From NCBI GenBank assembly GCA_029834535.1, contig JAQMWT010000324.1:1-64000 (forward strand): a DNA stretch of 64,000 bases, written 5' to 3'. Positions within the stretch are counted from its first letter, which is position 1, and every line of letters starts with the position of its first letter. The notes under the pieces were generated by a model. The model saw nothing but the letters and a program-made list of their open reading frames with translations, ran no database searches and was not told the DNA's origin. Shown piece by piece: positions 17,762 to 27,815 of this stretch. Source of the stretch: Chrysophaeum taylorii (taxonomy: Eukaryota > Sar > Pelagophyceae > Pelagomonadales > Pelagomonadaceae). A program made the position numbers and the translations under genes.

Positions 17762-20700
17762 ATGGTGCGAGTCGTGCGGCTTCGCGTTTTGGGGTCGAGG
17801 GAGACGACGGTTTTGATCTCCTCCGAAACTCAAAAGTTTGGGAGTCTCCTCGAAGCGGCCACGCAGCTCGCATCGTCTCCGCGGGGGGTCTCGCTTTTGT
17901 GGCCGCAGTGCAGCGCGTTGACGGAGCTGGACTGGCAAGTTCTCATGGATTCGGAGGAGGCCTGGGAAAAGGTCGACCACACCGAGCTCATCGACGACGT
18001 GGCGTGGGAAGATGCAAGGACCGAGTGGGCAGAAACGACCGCCGCGCGCCGCAGAGGGCTCGTCCTCTCGAAGTTCGATTCTTTCGAGGCCGAGATCCGG
18101 AAGCCCGACCGCCGCGCTGATACTCTTGGTGACATCTGGAGCTTCGTCCACGACCAACAGAATCTCGAGGCTGGCATCCCGAACTCGCTCGTCGACGCGC
18201 TGGTCGCCGCCGTTGGCGTCGACGTCGACGCCATCCGAGTCCTCTGGAAACTGCTCGAGAACGAGACGGCGCGGCCGCGGATCCTCTCGGTAGCGCGGCC
18301 CGCACTCCTAAATGCCCTGCGGCGACACTGCACCGGAGAGAGTCGTTTCCTTGCCACGGGCTGTCTCGTCGCGTGCACGCTCCTCGTCGTCGGCGAGACA
18401 ACGTCCGACGACGACGACGATCGAGACGCGTCGCGACTGCTTCTCGCAGCAGAATTCGACGCCGAGTCCCGCGTAGAAACGCTAAGACTCGCCCTCCTCG
18501 GCACGTGGGTTATCTTGCAGCGCTCGGCACGGGCGCAGACGGACTTTTTGTGCGCGGGTGGGTTAGCTCGCCTCGCCAAGGTCGTCGACGACGCGTCGCC
18601 GAGTATTAAAAAATACGAATCCGTCTTGGCGCTCGCGACCGCCTGCGTCGAGCTCCTGGGGACATCCGCCGCCGCCGCCGCCGCATCCCGCGCCCACCTG
18701 GGGGCAGGCGCCGCGGTGCGGGCGTGCGTCGCGTTTGCCATTCGGTGCCTCGACGACTCTGCCGATGCTGCTCTCGTCGACGCGGCCGTTTCTGCCGCGA
18801 GCGCGGCTATCGGGCTGCGCGGCGGAAACGAGGAGGACGACGGGTGGAAGGCCGAATGCCGGCGCGTCCAACTCTACGAACTGATCTTGAGACTCGATGG
18901 TCCCGCGCTCGACCGGCTCCTGTGCGCGGCCGCGCGCGTCGCGAAAGACTACCTCCGGTCGTGCGACGTCGGCGTCGTGCTGAGGCACCTCGAGTCGCGC
19001 GACCGGAGCGCCGAGGCGCGCATGGCTTGCGGCCACATCGTGTTCGAGTACGTTTCTCACGGCGACGCCGCCGTGCTTTTAGAACCCGCGAACTTCACCA
19101 ACTTCGTAACGTTGCTCGTCGACGACTCGCTGCCCGTCGAGGCCCGCGCGAGTCTCGCGCCAGCCCTCTCGAGACTCTCGAAAATGCCCGGGTACCGCTG
19201 GTCGGCCGACCACGTCGGTCTCGTCCAGGCGCTGTGCCGGTCGGTCGCCATATCCCGGGAGACTCGCACCGTGCCCCGCGGAAATTTCTCCCACCAATCT
19301 CCCGCCACCGTCGTCCTCTGGCACGCCTTTCTCGCGCTTCTCCGCGGCAAGATTCCGCGCGTAGACGACTCGACGTTCGACGCCGTCGCAGAGGTCTTGC
19401 GGGTCGCCGCCCGCGACTGCCGCGACGAGCTCCACGCGGGCCTCGCGCACATGTCGGCGCTCTTGCTCTGGCGACTCTTCTCGAGCTTCCCGGCTCGAGC
19501 GGCGAGCTTGGCGAGCGGCAAAAGTCTCCAAGACTCGTTCGTCGAAGTCTTGATGCGCCACGGCCGCGACACCGACGCCCACCTGAGACGCCCGCGTCTC
19601 CTCGTCGTCGACGCAATCTGGCGCGTTCTTCCCAGCACCACTCCTGCACTTCGCATCGTGCTGCCGCTCGAGCGAATCGTCGGAGACGACGAGACTCCAC
19701 TCGGGGCAACGGCGGCGTGGCTTCTCTTTAGGCTCGCGGTCGAGTCCCCAAAGCACCTCGCCGCGCTCCGGCACCGCCGCGACGCCTCGCTCGTCGATAT
19801 CTTGCTGCTCGGGCTGCGACCGAACGTCGCACCAGAAGCGACGCGCGCCGCGCTCTTCGCGCTCGAGCGCGTCTCGACGCGCTCCGACCGCGACCGCGCC
19901 GCCGTCGCCGACGCGGCTGCCGCGCGCCTCGCCTACGTCGTGACAAAACTCCCCGATCATCATCTCCTCGATCTCGCGCTCCGCGTCGTCCTCAACGTCT
20001 CCACCACGCTTCGGGCGGCACCCACTCTCGCCGAGCACCTCCTCGACCCCCTCCTCAAACTCGCGAACGATCTCGCTCGGCCCGCGGCCCGCGCGCTCGC
20101 CGTCTCCGCCCTCTCGAACCTCGCGAGAAACCACGAGTGCCGCGCCGCGCTCTACCTTCGCTTGCTCGAGCGCGAAAACGCCAAGGCTTACGAACCGCGG
20201 CGAACCCATCATCATCATCATCATCATCATCGTCGTCGTCGTCAAAACCTGTGGCTCGACCTCGCGTCGCGGGCGGGCCACGATTCTCGCGCGACGCCGG
20301 AGCTGCTGCCGCCGACGCAGCGCTGGAAGAATAAGGAGGTCCCGTCCGACGGCGCCAAGCACTTCCAGGCGGCCATCCGCAAGTCGCTGCACTCGCTCTG
20401 GCACCACCACCACCACCCCGAGGAGGAAGACGATCGCGAGCCCGTAACGCCGGCGAAGCCCCCGAGGGGGAGGGGGAAGCGCGCGCCGCCGCCCCGCGCG
20501 CGAGTTCACAAGGCGGCGGCAAAGGCGGTTGCGACGACGACGGCGACCAAGGGCGTCCTGCCGTTCGGACCCCCCAGGAGTCCGGGGGGTGTCGCCGGTG
20601 TTGAACGACGAAGAGGGACCTCGTCGTCGTCGTCGTCGCCTTGGACGCCTCGATTCGAGGCGTGCGTGCTGTCGTCGGATGGGATGCTCAGGGCGATCGT

Positions 20701-22672
20701 GGCGCCGGGCGGCGGCGCGCGGAACACGTTCAAGATTCGGTGCAACACTGATGATGATGATGATACTTTGACGTACTCGAAACGAGTTGCCGCCGAAGAA
20801 GAGACGCAGTTCTGCCTCTTCAAGCGCGTCGAGGGCTCCAAGGTCGGCGAGCTCGTGCCGACCTTTGTCTTCCACAACAAAAAAGGGCTCGCACAAACAC
20901 CATCGATGAAGAAGAAGAAGAACGGCGAGTACCATTGCTTCTACGCGACGCGCGTCGCGCACGAGATTCTCGCTCCCAGCAAGTGGCCATCCTCGATCAT
21001 TCCCGACGACGAGTTTGACGACGAGGCGAGGCGATGGGATGGAGCCGAGGAAGCCCCGTTTTTTGCCACCGTCGCCAACCAGCAGCAGTCGTGGACGACA
21101 GCGGAGAAGGAATCGAGAAGAAGAAGAAGAAGAAGGTCGACGCCGCTCCAAGTGGTGATACCCAAGGTACCCTCGGGGTGGCGCCCCGCGAAGAGCCTCG
21201 AAGAGCCGCCGCCGGTCGTGCTCGCGAGGCGCGTCGAGGCGCCCGTCGCGCTGCGCGATGCGACGGCGCTTGCGGAGGAGGAATGGACCTTCCAGGTGTC
21301 GGTGTGGTCGTCGCGCGCCAAGGAGTCGTCGAACGGCTTCCTGGCCGCGCCGCGGATCGGCCGCAAGATGTTTGTGAGGGACTGGAACGAGCTGGAAAAG
21401 CGTCCGCGATTCGCCAACGGCTTGCTGTCCAAGTTGGGTGGAGGCAAGAACGGGCTATCGACGGAGACCGTCAGGTCCATATTCGTCGTCGCGTTGGCGC
21501 CTGCCTACGCGAGCGTCTTGTTTGCGCTGGATTTTTTTGTCGCCGAGGCGACCGCGAACCATCACCTCGACGCGGAATCGTTCGCGGCTTTTTGCGTCGC
21601 CGCCGGCCTCTGCGAGAAAGAGGCTGCCAGCAGGATCTTCGAGCAGTCGCAGCAAGCCGCCGCCGCGTTTGTTGCTGGTGGTCGGGACAACCTCGACGAC
21701 GACGTCGTCGACAGAGCGGCCGTCCTGGAGGCGCTGGTGCGCGTCCTCGACCTCAAACACGGCTTCGCGTCGAAGGTCGCGAGGGCCGCCGCCGCGGCGC
21801 AAGAGACGCCCGACGCTGCGGCGAGCATGTGCGACGCCGCGCTGCGGGGACCCCTCGAGCGCCTCAAGCGCGACCACCTCGACCGAATCTCCGAGGCTAC
21901 CGTGGATCCGGACGTCTGGCGCAAACGGCGCATGTACTTGGCTTCGGTCGACGCCGCGATCCGTCCGTTCGCGAAAGTCCTCCGAGCGCTCTGGATGGCC
22001 ATCGGGAAACCCAGCAAGCGACACACTCACCTTCGCGTCGACGAGTGGTTGAAATTTCTCGACGCCGCTGGTCTCCTGCACTCGGAGCTCTCTCGACGCG
22101 ACGCGAGACTAGTCTACTTCAGAAGCAAGACGGTCGCGACGGCGGAGGACGTGCCGAAGAGGAACCGCACGATGACGTACGCGAGCTTCCTGGAGGCCGT
22201 GTGCCGCGCCGCCGACAGGGTCCGCGTGCCGTCGCAATCGAGTCTCCGAGCAGTCAACGCGCGGGGCCTCGCCGATTTCTACGAAAAACTCGCCTTGGTA
22301 AACAGCAGGAGACCGACCGCCGACGACGAAAAAAGCGACGACAGGGCGTTGGATTTGGCGCAGGACGCGGCTCCGCCCGACACGCCGCTGGCTGCCAAGC
22401 TCGACCTTGTTTTGCCCTACATGATCCACTGCCTCGCCGCGGGTTCATCAGACGGCCGCTTCAAGGGTGGTAAAGTCGATTTGGTCGACTACCTGGATCC
22501 CGACCAGCAGCGCCGCTGGCTCCACCAGATAACATTCCCCTCCATCAAGCGCGCCCTCGTCGCCCACCGTCCAGGGATCCTGCACAATATCGCCAAACCC
22601 CCTCGAAACGACGACGACGACGACGACGACGACGAGGCTCGCCGTCGCGGCGCCAAGATTGTGAAAGATTGA
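17762..22672 (+). CDS. Large ARM/HEAT-like repeat protein with EF-hand-like C-terminus (unknown function)
   Basis: A single-exon 1636-aa protein. ATG 17762 (MVRVVRLRVLG) is preferred to the upstream non-ATG extension. Residues about 140-820 are Ala/Leu-rich helical pairs consistent with ARM/HEAT repeats. A His run of eight (nt about 20209-20232) and basic low-complexity linkers follow. A second folded region (about 960-1240) includes EWTFQVSVWSSRAKESSNGF and FVRDWNELEKRPRF. The C-terminal third (about 1240-1540) is helical with the spacing of degenerate EF-hand pairs (FFVAEATANHHLDAESFAAF and MTYASFLEAVC), but no canonical Ca2+ loop is present. Similar designs occur in axonemal proteins, though I cannot assign a function. 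Asp and His homopolymers match GAC/CAT repeats in the DNA. Confidence 0.75.
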   Translation: MVRVVRLRVLGSRETTVLISSETQKFGSLLEAATQLASSPRGVSLLWPQCSALTELDWQVLMDSEEAWEKVDHTELIDDVAWEDARTEWAETTAARRRGLVLSKFDSFEAEIRKPDRRADTLGDIWSFVHDQQNLEAGIPNSLVDALVAAVGVDVDAIRVLWKLLENETARPRILSVARPALLNALRRHCTGESRFLATGCLVACTLLVVGETTSDDDDDRDASRLLLAAEFDAESRVETLRLALLGTWVILQRSARAQTDFLCAGGLARLAKVVDDASPSIKKYESVLALATACVELLGTSAAAAAASRAHLGAGAAVRACVAFAIRCLDDSADAALVDAAVSAASAAIGLRGGNEEDDGWKAECRRVQLYELILRLDGPALDRLLCAAARVAKDYLRSCDVGVVLRHLESRDRSAEARMACGHIVFEYVSHGDAAVLLEPANFTNFVTLLVDDSLPVEARASLAPALSRLSKMPGYRWSADHVGLVQALCRSVAISRETRTVPRGNFSHQSPATVVLWHAFLALLRGKIPRVDDSTFDAVAEVLRVAARDCRDELHAGLAHMSALLLWRLFSSFPARAASLASGKSLQDSFVEVLMRHGRDTDAHLRRPRLLVVDAIWRVLPSTTPALRIVLPLERIVGDDETPLGATAAWLLFRLAVESPKHLAALRHRRDASLVDILLLGLRPNVAPEATRAALFALERVSTRSDRDRAAVADAAAARLAYVVTKLPDHHLLDLALRVVLNVSTTLRAAPTLAEHLLDPLLKLANDLARPAARALAVSALSNLARNHECRAALYLRLLERENAKAYEPRRTHHHHHHHHRRRRQNLWLDLASRAGHDSRATPELLPPTQRWKNKEVPSDGAKHFQAAIRKSLHSLWHHHHHPEEEDDREPVTPAKPPRGRGKRAPPPRARVHKAAAKAVATTTATKGVLPFGPPRSPGGVAGVERRRGTSSSSSSPWTPRFEACVLSSDGMLRAIVAPGGGARNTFKIRCNTDDDDDTLTYSKRVAAEEETQFCLFKRVEGSKVGELVPTFVFHNKKGLAQTPSMKKKKNGEYHCFYATRVAHEILAPSKWPSSIIPDDEFDDEARRWDGAEEAPFFATVANQQQSWTTAEKESRRRRRRRSTPLQVVIPKVPSGWRPAKSLEEPPPVVLARRVEAPVALRDATALAEEEWTFQVSVWSSRAKESSNGFLAAPRIGRKMFVRDWNELEKRPRFANGLLSKLGGGKNGLSTETVRSIFVVALAPAYASVLFALDFFVAEATANHHLDAESFAAFCVAAGLCEKEAASRIFEQSQQAAAAFVAGGRDNLDDDVVDRAAVLEALVRVLDLKHGFASKVARAAAAAQETPDAAASMCDAALRGPLERLKRDHLDRISEATVDPDVWRKRRMYLASVDAAIRPFAKVLRALWMAIGKPSKRHTHLRVDEWLKFLDAAGLLHSELSRRDARLVYFRSKTVATAEDVPKRNRTMTYASFLEAVCRAADRVRVPSQSSLRAVNARGLADFYEKLALVNSRRPTADDEKSDDRALDLAQDAAPPDTPLAAKLDLVLPYMIHCLAAGSSDGRFKGGKVDLVDYLDPDQQRRWLHQITFPSIKRALVAHRPGILHNIAKPPRNDDDDDDDDEARRRGAKIVKD

Positions 22673-22772
22673 TAATAATAATAAGTCTCGCCACGAGGTC
22701 ATTATTGCTATAGCTTCTTCCTGGTGATGAATACTACTTACTACACACTATGCGGCGGTTTGGTGGTGGCGG

Positions 22773-24107
22773 TTAGGTGGCGGCGGCGGCACCGTCGACG
22801 TCCCCCTCCGACAGGGTGTCATCGATGGTGGAAGCGTCGTCGTCGTCGTCGACGAGCGACGCCTCGAGGAGGCGGAGGTCGCCGGACTTTGGTTTGCGCG
22901 AGATAGCATAGGATCCGAAGAGGAGAGCGAGGTGGGCTAGGAGCACGACGGCAAAGACGAGGGCGGCGAGGCGAAAGAGGGAAACCGCGCCCTCGCGACA
23001 CGCGGGCCGCTCGCGGCGCCGCGCGCAGACGTACTGCCAGTACCATCCTCCCAGAGAGGCGCCGAGACCAGCGCCGAGGCAGGATCGGACGGCGTTTTGG
23101 ATAGTCTGGTAGGTGGCCTCGCGGCCGGGCGGTGCGAGGTCTGCTGCCTTGTCGACCGCTGCCGCGAACATCAGGCCAAAGGTGGGCCCGTGCAGCAGCT
23201 CGATAACGAGAATCCATCGGCGCGATTGGCGCTCCAAAAGCGTATACCCGTAGACGCGCGGGACGTAACACGCCAAAGCCAGGACGAAACTCGCCTCGTG
23301 GCCTATAGTCGCGAGGATTCGCTTCGCGGAGGCAAATATGGGGATCTCGATCGCCACCGTAGCAAGGACCGTCCAGCCGCACAAGGCGTACGAGCCGCCG
23401 AGGACTTCGACGATATACACGAACAACAAGCGTTCGACCAACCCCATTCCCGCCCCGATTACCGCGAGCTCGACGAAGAATACGACGGTGCGGAGCCGGA
23501 CGGGTCCTATCGGAAGAACGACCCGGGTCGTCGTCGTCGTCTTCGTTTCGGGGACGAGGCCCGCGATTATGGCTACGGAGATAATCGTGCACGCGACGAA
23601 GCACAAGAGGTTAACAAAAAAGGACCGCGTCAAGTCCGCCACGTAGCCCATCGCGACGTTCGACACGCCCCAGCTCACGGCGCTCCAGAGCCGGATTTCG
23701 CCAAAACGGGACTTTTCAGCTCCGAGGGCTTGGACGGCGTAGGCGTCGAGGACTCCAGAAGAAGCGAAGCACGCCGACGCCGCGGCTACGGCCCACAGCG
23801 AAAAGAACCCGCGAATGCCACCAAACGCATACAACGCCAACGTCAGGGCGCTCAAGCTCTGCGTGACGAGCGCCACTTTCTTCTTCGAGCTGCGGTCGGC
23901 TATGGCTCCCCAGGACGGCATCGCAACGGCGCGAATCAACGGCATCGACCCCGTGATCACCCCCACTTGAGCGGGCGTCAGCCCGACCGAATCGTAGAAA
24001 AGCGACGCGTACCGGCCCCACGAGCTCGGACCGACGGCCTGCCAGAAGTACAACACCTTGAGGCGACGGATTGTCCGTCGCTTCGCTTCTCGGACATCAT
24101 CGGACAT
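22773..24107 (-). CDS. Major facilitator superfamily transporter (MFS_1-like/MFSD6-like)
   Basis: A 444-aa, roughly 12-helix membrane protein starting at ATG 24107. The N-terminal helix pair FWQAVGPSSWGRYASLFYDS plus GLTPAQVGVITGSMPLIRAV, followed by WGAIADRSSKKK (the MFS loop 2-3 motif), is typical of the MFS_1-like family that contains NupG and MFSD6. RFGEIRLWSAVSWGVSNVAM matches the helix 4-5 signature of this family (R.WGS.GWG). The C-terminal half has the expected second bundle and an acidic cytosolic tail. The substrate cannot be told from sequence. It shares a 146-bp divergent promoter region with the CDPK gene. Confidence 0.9.
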   Translation of the reverse strand: MSDDVREAKRRTIRRLKVLYFWQAVGPSSWGRYASLFYDSVGLTPAQVGVITGSMPLIRAVAMPSWGAIADRSSKKKVALVTQSLSALTLALYAFGGIRGFFSLWAVAAASACFASSGVLDAYAVQALGAEKSRFGEIRLWSAVSWGVSNVAMGYVADLTRSFFVNLLCFVACTIISVAIIAGLVPETKTTTTTRVVLPIGPVRLRTVVFFVELAVIGAGMGLVERLLFVYIVEVLGGSYALCGWTVLATVAIEIPIFASAKRILATIGHEASFVLALACYVPRVYGYTLLERQSRRWILVIELLHGPTFGLMFAAAVDKAADLAPPGREATYQTIQNAVRSCLGAGLGASLGGWYWQYVCARRRERPACREGAVSLFRLAALVFAVVLLAHLALLFGSYAISRKPKSGDLRLLEASLVDDDDDASTIDDTLSEGDVDGAAAAT

Positions 24108-24253
24108 TTTTTTTTTTTCGGTCGCTCGCTCGGTTGCTCTTACTTACCCTTTTGAGATGTTTTGCTTACCCTACTACGACTATCGGGGCGGTTATTATTG
24201 GTTACGTCATAGCTCCTATAAAAAAGTCTGCTGCTGGTGCTGGTGCTCCAAGA
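24108..24253. promoter_or_regulatory. Divergent promoter region, MFS transporter and CDPK
   Basis: 146 bp separate the two start codons. It contains a T-run at 24107-24119, TTGGTTACGTCA near 24199 (a CRE/bZIP-like TTACGTCA) and an AT-rich CTATAAAAAAG about 30 bp before the CDPK ATG that could serve as a TATA element. The motif roles are inferred. Confidence 0.4.
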
Positions 24254-25819
24254 ATGGGCTGCAGGCCGTCGAAACAGTCGTCGGCCCCAGAGAAACAAGA
24301 GAAAAGCATTCGCGAGGTCGCGTCGCGGCCCAAGAAAAAGCAGCAGCAGGAAGGGCTGTTGCTGGACTTGAGGGAGGAGCTGGTGTGGGAGCGCCGCGGA
24401 CGGCGGTTCGAAGAGGTGTACGAGGGGCTGGGGTACCTCGGGTCGGGCGCCATGGGCACGGTGCAGGTCGTTCGCAAGCGACGCGACGCAAACCTGTCGG
24501 TGGGCCAAAATGCCGACAACGCGCATCGATACGCGGCAAAAGTCGTGGTATTCGAGGAAAAAGGACGGCGACCGCGGCGAATCTTCAAAGAGCGGCAAGC
24601 CGAGCTACGACACGAGATCGACGTCCTGCGTCGGGTCGACCACCCGCACATCGTGCATTTGAGGGAAGCATTTTGGGAGGACACGCGGCTGGTGCTGGTG
24701 ATGGAGCTGTGCGAGGGGACGGCTCTTTCGTCGCTCGCGGGGACGCTCGAGGAACCAACCGTCGCCTCGGTGGCCGCCCAACTGCTCCGCGCGCTGGCGT
24801 ACTTGCACGCGCGCGGCATCGTCCACCGGGATTTGAAGCTCGACAACGTCATGGCCACTCGAGAGGACGCTCGCGTGTCGGCGAAGCTCGTCGACTTTGG
24901 ACTCTCTAGGCGGACTTTGATCGAGGTGTGGTGTGTTGACCAGCAGTGGGAAACCAAAAAAGTCGCCGTCAAGGCCGCCGGGACCCTCTCGACGGCGGCG
25001 CCCGAGGTAGTCGCGGGCGGACCCTACTCGTCGTCGGCGGACGTGTGGTCGCTCGGCGCTTGCGTCTACAAGCTCGTGTGCTGCCGAGATCCATTCATCA
25101 TCGACGGAGTCGAGCCCATCGACCCTTCGATCGTAAGGCGCCTCCAAGCCGCGCAGATTCCGTGGGATCCCGCAACCCTCTGGCGCGCCAAGTCCAAGCC
25201 GTGTCGCGAATTCGTGTACAACTGCATGCGCGCCAAGGCGCCGACGAGATGGACCGCCGACGACGCCCTCAAGTTCGTCACGACCGACTGGCTCGAGGAC
25301 GACAGTCTACGCGAACCGGAACCCGCGCTGAGGACGCTCTACGCGACGCTCAAACGGTTTGCGAGCTACTCGGACCTCAAGCGCGCGGCTCTCGTCGTCG
25401 CCGCGCATCACGTCGACCATCGCCGAACGCTCGACCTGCGACGAACTTTCGAGGCTCTCGACGCCGACGATTCGGGGGTCGTCTCGGCGAACGAACTCCG
25501 GGCAGCCCTCGAGCACGTCACGGCGCCTTGCGAGATCGATATCCTCTTCGGACGTCTCGACTACGACCAATCGGGGTCCGTCCACTACCACGAGTTCCTC
25601 GCCGCCACCATCGAGGACGACCTCCTCGACGACGAAGTTCTCCGCGACGCATTCGACCGCATCGACGCCGACGACACCGGCACCATCACGCCCGCGAATC
25701 TCCGCGCAATTCTCGGCCGAGCGGCGACCGACGACCTCGTCGCGTCCATGATAGCCGACGGCGATTTAAGGAGAGACGGCGTCATCGATTTCGACGAGTT
25801 CTGCTCGCTCATGCGTTGA
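24254..25819 (+). CDS. Calcium-dependent protein kinase (CDPK), four EF-hands, myristoylation signal
   Basis: A 521-aa Ser/Thr kinase directly activated by Ca2+. ATG 24254 gives MGCRPSK, a textbook N-myristoylation site with a palmitoylatable Cys3; an upstream in-frame extension has no ATG. Kinase motifs: GYLGSGAMGTVQ (Gly loop), YAAKVVV (Lys), GIVHRDLKLDNVM (catalytic loop), KLVDFGLSRR (DFG), STAAPEVV (APE) and DVWSLGACVYKL. A junction helix leads to EF-hands with loops starting DADDSG, DYDQSG, DADDTG (Asn at the last position) and DLRRDG (Arg at position 3), so the last two are probably weaker. Expected location is the inner face of a membrane. It is single exon and divergent from the MFS transporter. 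Confidence 0.95.
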   Translation: MGCRPSKQSSAPEKQEKSIREVASRPKKKQQQEGLLLDLREELVWERRGRRFEEVYEGLGYLGSGAMGTVQVVRKRRDANLSVGQNADNAHRYAAKVVVFEEKGRRPRRIFKERQAELRHEIDVLRRVDHPHIVHLREAFWEDTRLVLVMELCEGTALSSLAGTLEEPTVASVAAQLLRALAYLHARGIVHRDLKLDNVMATREDARVSAKLVDFGLSRRTLIEVWCVDQQWETKKVAVKAAGTLSTAAPEVVAGGPYSSSADVWSLGACVYKLVCCRDPFIIDGVEPIDPSIVRRLQAAQIPWDPATLWRAKSKPCREFVYNCMRAKAPTRWTADDALKFVTTDWLEDDSLREPEPALRTLYATLKRFASYSDLKRAALVVAAHHVDHRRTLDLRRTFEALDADDSGVVSANELRAALEHVTAPCEIDILFGRLDYDQSGSVHYHEFLAATIEDDLLDDEVLRDAFDRIDADDTGTITPANLRAILGRAATDDLVASMIADGDLRRDGVIDFDEFCSLMR

Positions 25820-27815
25820 AATAAGAGCCCTGGGGCAGGAGAGGGATCCAACGTGCACAACAGCCGTGCAGCTGTCGGCGCGGCGTAGGTATCGATAGTC
25901 CCGCCAAGAAGGGTTCGAGGAGGTTTTGACATCTCCAGGCGCTGTCGCGTTACACATCGCGGCGCGTGCACTGTGCGCGAAACCATCGTACGTCAAGGTG
26001 AAGACAACACCACCGTGGAGAAAGATGGCGATGACCAGACTGGCGTAGGCTGCTCGCTTGGCTCGACCGCCGGAGACCGTCTCCGAGTGAAAACGTGAGA
26101 ACGAAGCGCACCGACGAGAGTCGACATCCTCAGAATCACTGCAGTTGTTGCGAGAGACGGGTGCTTTTATGTCGCACAACCAGAATTTTTTGTCGGCGGT
26201 CACCAACATCATCGTCTAAGTCGGAGCGCCGTCTTCGGGTCGTCGTCGTCGTCGTCGTCGTAAAGAAATCTTCTGCCTCGGCAACGGAAAAAAATATCTC
26301 GACTCTTTCCCGGCTTGGCGGTCACCCGTGTGAACTTATAAACCCCATTCGGCAAAGCACTTGTCGAGGCGTCGTCGCCTCATCACTCGCGCGGCGACGA
26401 GCTTTTACAACGGTAAAGGGCAAGTTGCCGCGTGCTGACTCTGCTTCGAGTGCGATATCGTTGCCGCGTCTTGAAATTGTAAAGAAAGAGAACGTCATCC
26501 TGCTTCGTCTAGTAACGTATGTTGACTTCCGACCTGTCGCCATGATATGGTCGATGCCGCCGTATACAGAAATATGGAAAAGAACCGATCGAGGACACTG
26601 CGCAACGCCGATAATTGAGTCGATCGAAGCGCCGAAAACGGAGTACTGCAGTTGTGTAAAGTGGGGGAGCCCTTGGATGAGGCGTATGAGTTTCGGTAGC
26701 ACGTTCGATAGCACTTGCTTCGCGCGAGACCCGCGGTCGAAAGCCGCGAAAAAAACAACGACCGCGTTTCCATACCATGCTCACGACGTTTTTTCAATAC
26801 CATCTTCGGGCAGAAGGTCGCATCGGCATCCGTCCAGGCTGAATGAAAGCCACACTGTGATTTGTGGTCGAGCTCGCGTGCTCGTCTTATGCCGGATATG
26901 ACCTACGCGCGCGTAACCTAGCGTCGCGATTCGCTTATAATAACTTTTTCAGCGAATCACAGCAGGTCTTTATCACACATCGCTCCATTGCATTTGCGAC
27001 AGTGGTGGAAACTTCAAGACGATCAATCCGCAGAGGAGCGACTACTTAACGGCGCGCGGCGGCGGCGGCGGCCGGTAAACGCGGCCGCGAAAAACCGAAT
27101 TTCGCGCTTGATATATATATAGAGAGAGGTGATACCGTGTCTGCTGCGAACCATCTCTGGATTCGTTGCGTCCGGTTGAGCCTAATGGCAGAAGCCGACA
27201 TGCGCGCGCCGCTTGCTCCAACTTGGAGTACGCAGACGTTTTGTCCGCCGCGTCCGACGGCGTCCCGGCAACGCGCGGTAGTTACCGTGCACGCCGCGGC
27301 AATATTTGCACCAGCGGAAGTCTTCATTCAGCTGGGAGTAGTCTCCTCGGCGTGTTGCAGACTGTCACTTGGCCTCGGAAGTCGCATCTGACTTTTGACC
27401 GACGCTGACGCTCGAATAATTATCGGTTGTGCTCTCCGTCATCCAAAATCCGACCTAACTTGAGGCGGGCGGGCCACAGTGATGTTGAAGAATTGGTCGG
27501 CCAAACACGAACGACGGCGGCTGCCAGCTCCCTCGTAGTCCACTACATCCTGCAGTTAGTTACATTCGCGTGCCGGTGTACCCCATGTGACGTCCGTCGG
27601 TCATCCCATATCAGCAGCCCGAACGCCGATGATAGTGTTCTCATCCATCCATCCATCCTCCCAATTAGGTAGGTAGAACGCTGTTTCAGTCGCAGCGGAG
27701 CAGTGTCCACCTCAGGTCCACGCTTCGCGCACAGTAGGCACTCCTGACAAGGCCACCACGACGTGTTGTTGAAAAAAAACGGATCCACAACGGATTCGGT
27801 GGTTGTTATCTTGCT
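25820..27815. other. Intergenic region with weak coding hints
   Basis: No gene is supported with confidence. On the minus strand (about 26100-25890) a hydrophobic stretch AAYASLVIAIFLHGGVVFTL and a following Cys-containing segment look like part of a membrane protein and loosely recall the 28460-29773 protein, but no start, splice sites or continuation could be assembled. Bases 27110-27128 hold a TATATATATAGAGAGAG run. Short GTCGTC and TCCATCCATCC microsatellites occur at about 26239 and 27643. Confidence 0.4.

Noticed and set aside
20209-20232. Poly-His run as a metal-binding domain
   Set aside because: It coincides with a CAT trinucleotide repeat in the DNA, and there are no flanking metal-site residues; best seen as a microsatellite.
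19079-21151. 690-aa open frame on the minus strand
   Set aside because: Antisense shadow of the GC-rich 17762-22672 gene; Arg-rich composition, no domains.
21034-22473. 479-aa plus-strand frame overlapping the ARM/HEAT-like gene
   Set aside because: Same-strand shadow in an alternative frame, Arg-rich, no domain.
26095-26901. 268-aa plus-strand frame in the intergenic region after the CDPK
   Set aside because: Low-complexity Val and Ser runs from microsatellites, no recognisable domain, competing frame on the other strand.
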